A stretch of 5,627 bases of DNA from Acidimicrobiia bacterium (GTDB lineage Bacteria; Actinomycetota; Acidimicrobiia; Acidimicrobiales; SZUA-35). The stretch's first letter is position 1, and each line of letters starts with the position of its first letter. Below the pieces are notes generated by a model. It was not told the DNA's origin, did no database searches, and was given only the letters and a program-made list of their open reading frames with translations. Location of the stretch: positions 1 to 5,627 of the forward strand of contig JAOUGG010000230.1 of assembly GCA_029857855.1 (NCBI GenBank). Reading direction: 5' to 3'. Below, piece by piece: positions 4,512 to 5,627 of the stretch. A program made the translations under genes and the position numbers.

Positions 4512-5627
4512 ATGAGCACCCCGAAGCGAACCCGACTGCAGGCCCGGCTGGCACTTCTGGCCATTCTGACGATGATTTCCGTCCTTGCGTCGTGCGGATC
4601 CGATGACTCGGAGAGCGACGCCGCCACCGACGTCTCGGACGAGTCGTCGGGTGACACGGCCACCGACGACGCCGACGAGGGCCTCGTCACGGCGGAATCA
4701 GCCGACGAGGAGCAAGCCTCGGATGCTGCGATGGACGATGCCGCGACCATGGCGGAGTCCGATGCGGCGGAGGGTTCGTCCGCCCGGACGAGCGTCGGCG
4801 GTGTCGACGCCGCAGCCGATGGGGCGGCTCCGGCCAACGGCGGATTCTTCGCCCCGTCCGAGCCCGAGGCCCCCGACACCGAGGCCAACTTCGCCGACTA
4901 CGGCATTCGACCGTTCGTCGAGACCACCCGGGATCCGCTGTCGACGTTCGCGCTCGACGTCGACACCGGGGCCTACACGGTGGGTCGCCAGTGGCTCGAG
5001 TCCGGTCAGCTGCCACCCCGGGAGTCGGTCCGGGTCGAGGAGTACGTCAACAGCTTCGACTACGACTATCCGGCTCCCCGTGAGGGCCTGACGGTGGTGG
5101 CCGACGGTGGGCCGTCACCGTTTGATCGTGACAACGTCATCCTGCGGCTCGGGGTCCAGGCCGAGCAGGTTTCGAACGCTGAACGTCCCGACGCCGCGCT
5201 GACCTTCGTCGTCGACACCTCCGGCTCGATGGATCGCCCGAACCGCCTCGGTCTGGTCAAGGATGCGCTGGCCGGCCTGACCCGTGAGCTTTCCGATGAC
5301 GACACCGTCGCCATCGTGACCTACTCCGACGCGGGCCAGGTCGTGCTGCCGCCCACCGAGGTCCGGGACCGCAACGAGATTCTCGATGCCATCGACCGGT
5401 TGCGTCCCGACGGTTCCACCAATCTCGAGGCCGGGCTGGCCGTCGGCTACGAGTTGGCCAACGAGCAGTACCGGCGGGGTGGGGTGAACCGGGTGATTCT
5501 GGCCTCCGACGGTATCGCCAACGTCGGGCTCACCGACCCCGACGGTCTGTCCCGCATGATCCGTGATGACGCCGACGAGGGCATTCAGCTCGTCACGATC
5601 GGCGTCGGGATGGATGACTTCAACGAC
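4512..5627 (+). CDS. YfbK-like von Willebrand factor A domain lipoprotein, 3'-truncated
   Basis: The protein is open at the right edge, with 372 residues visible. ATG 4512 is followed by a lipoprotein signal: basic MSTPKRTRLQAR, a hydrophobic core, and the lipobox LASC (25-28) with C28 as the lipidation site. Residues 29-111 form an Asp/Glu/Ser/Ala-rich low-complexity linker. From about 127 comes the YfbK-type N-terminal domain (PFVETTRDPLSTFALDVDT, then RESVRVEEYVNSFDYDYP at 170-187). The vWA domain follows, with a complete MIDAS metal site: D235-x-S237-x-S239 in DTSGSM, T303 in GSTNLEAG and D333 in ASDG. It is probably a surface-anchored, metal-dependent protein-binding module; the ligand is unknown. 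Full-length relatives continue with the rest of vWA and a C-terminal domain. The ribosome site is weak (AAAGAACC before ATG). The family is confident; the biological role is not known. Confidence 0.92.
   Translation, partial: MSTPKRTRLQARLALLAILTMISVLASCGSDDSESDAATDVSDESSGDTATDDADEGLVTAESADEEQASDAAMDDAATMAESDAAEGSSARTSVGGVDAAADGAAPANGGFFAPSEPEAPDTEANFADYGIRPFVETTRDPLSTFALDVDTGAYTVGRQWLESGQLPPRESVRVEEYVNSFDYDYPAPREGLTVVADGGPSPFDRDNVILRLGVQAEQVSNAERPDAALTFVVDTSGSMDRPNRLGLVKDALAGLTRELSDDDTVAIVTYSDAGQVVLPPTEVRDRNEILDAIDRLRPDGSTNLEAGLAVGYELANEQYRRGGVNRVILASDGIANVGLTDPDGLSRMIRDDADEGIQLVTIGVGMDDFND

Noticed and set aside
4300..4515. 71-residue + strand ORF in the divergent intergenic region
   Set aside because: It starts inside the ribosome-binding region of the minus-strand gene, has low-quality composition, and overlaps the start of the lipoprotein gene.

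Overview
The window is high-GC DNA with densely packed genes and strongly G/C-ending codons. It looks like an actinobacterium, possibly an uncultured Acidimicrobiia-type lineage. That placement is inferred from base composition, an MT0933/Rv0909-like small protein and the style of the SufB, M50 and gamma-carbonic-anhydrase-like proteins. No rRNA or marker gene fixes it.

Layout, left to right. (1) A 5'-truncated flavin reductase (FMN-binding split barrel) on the + strand runs off the left edge and is followed by a short hairpin. (2) A membrane zinc protease of family M50 (site-2 protease type) keeps HEAGH and LDG but appears to lack the usual PDZ domain. (3) A hexapeptide-repeat gamma-carbonic-anhydrase-like protein has Glu where the third zinc-binding His is normally found. 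(4) A complete sufB (Fe-S cluster assembly scaffold) has its own apparent extended -10 promoter and a palindrome over the promoter. (5) Just after the sufB stop lie two tandem perfect palindromes, flanked by a 15-bp direct repeat that copies the last codons of sufB. (6) An unrecognised 94-residue ORF follows. It converges, across a strong bidirectional terminator hairpin, on (7) a minus-strand 63-residue Lys/Asp-rich helical protein of the MT0933 antitoxin/LEA-like type. (8) A 214-nt divergent intergenic region leads to a von Willebrand factor A (YfbK-like) lipoprotein that runs off the right edge.

How the genes fit together. Genes 1-4 lie on one strand, but their products have no obvious single pathway: flavin reduction, intramembrane proteolysis, a carbonic-anhydrase-like protein and Fe-S assembly. 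sufB is the clearest housekeeping gene, yet sufC, sufD, sufS and sufU are not next to it. The right third looks like envelope or stress functions (surface lipoprotein, small hydrophilic stress-type protein).

I do not see a convincing new multi-gene system. The best candidates for a second look are the palindromic element with the duplicated sufB 3' end, the orphan state of sufB, the altered zinc site of the gamma-CA-like protein, and the PDZ-less M50 protease.
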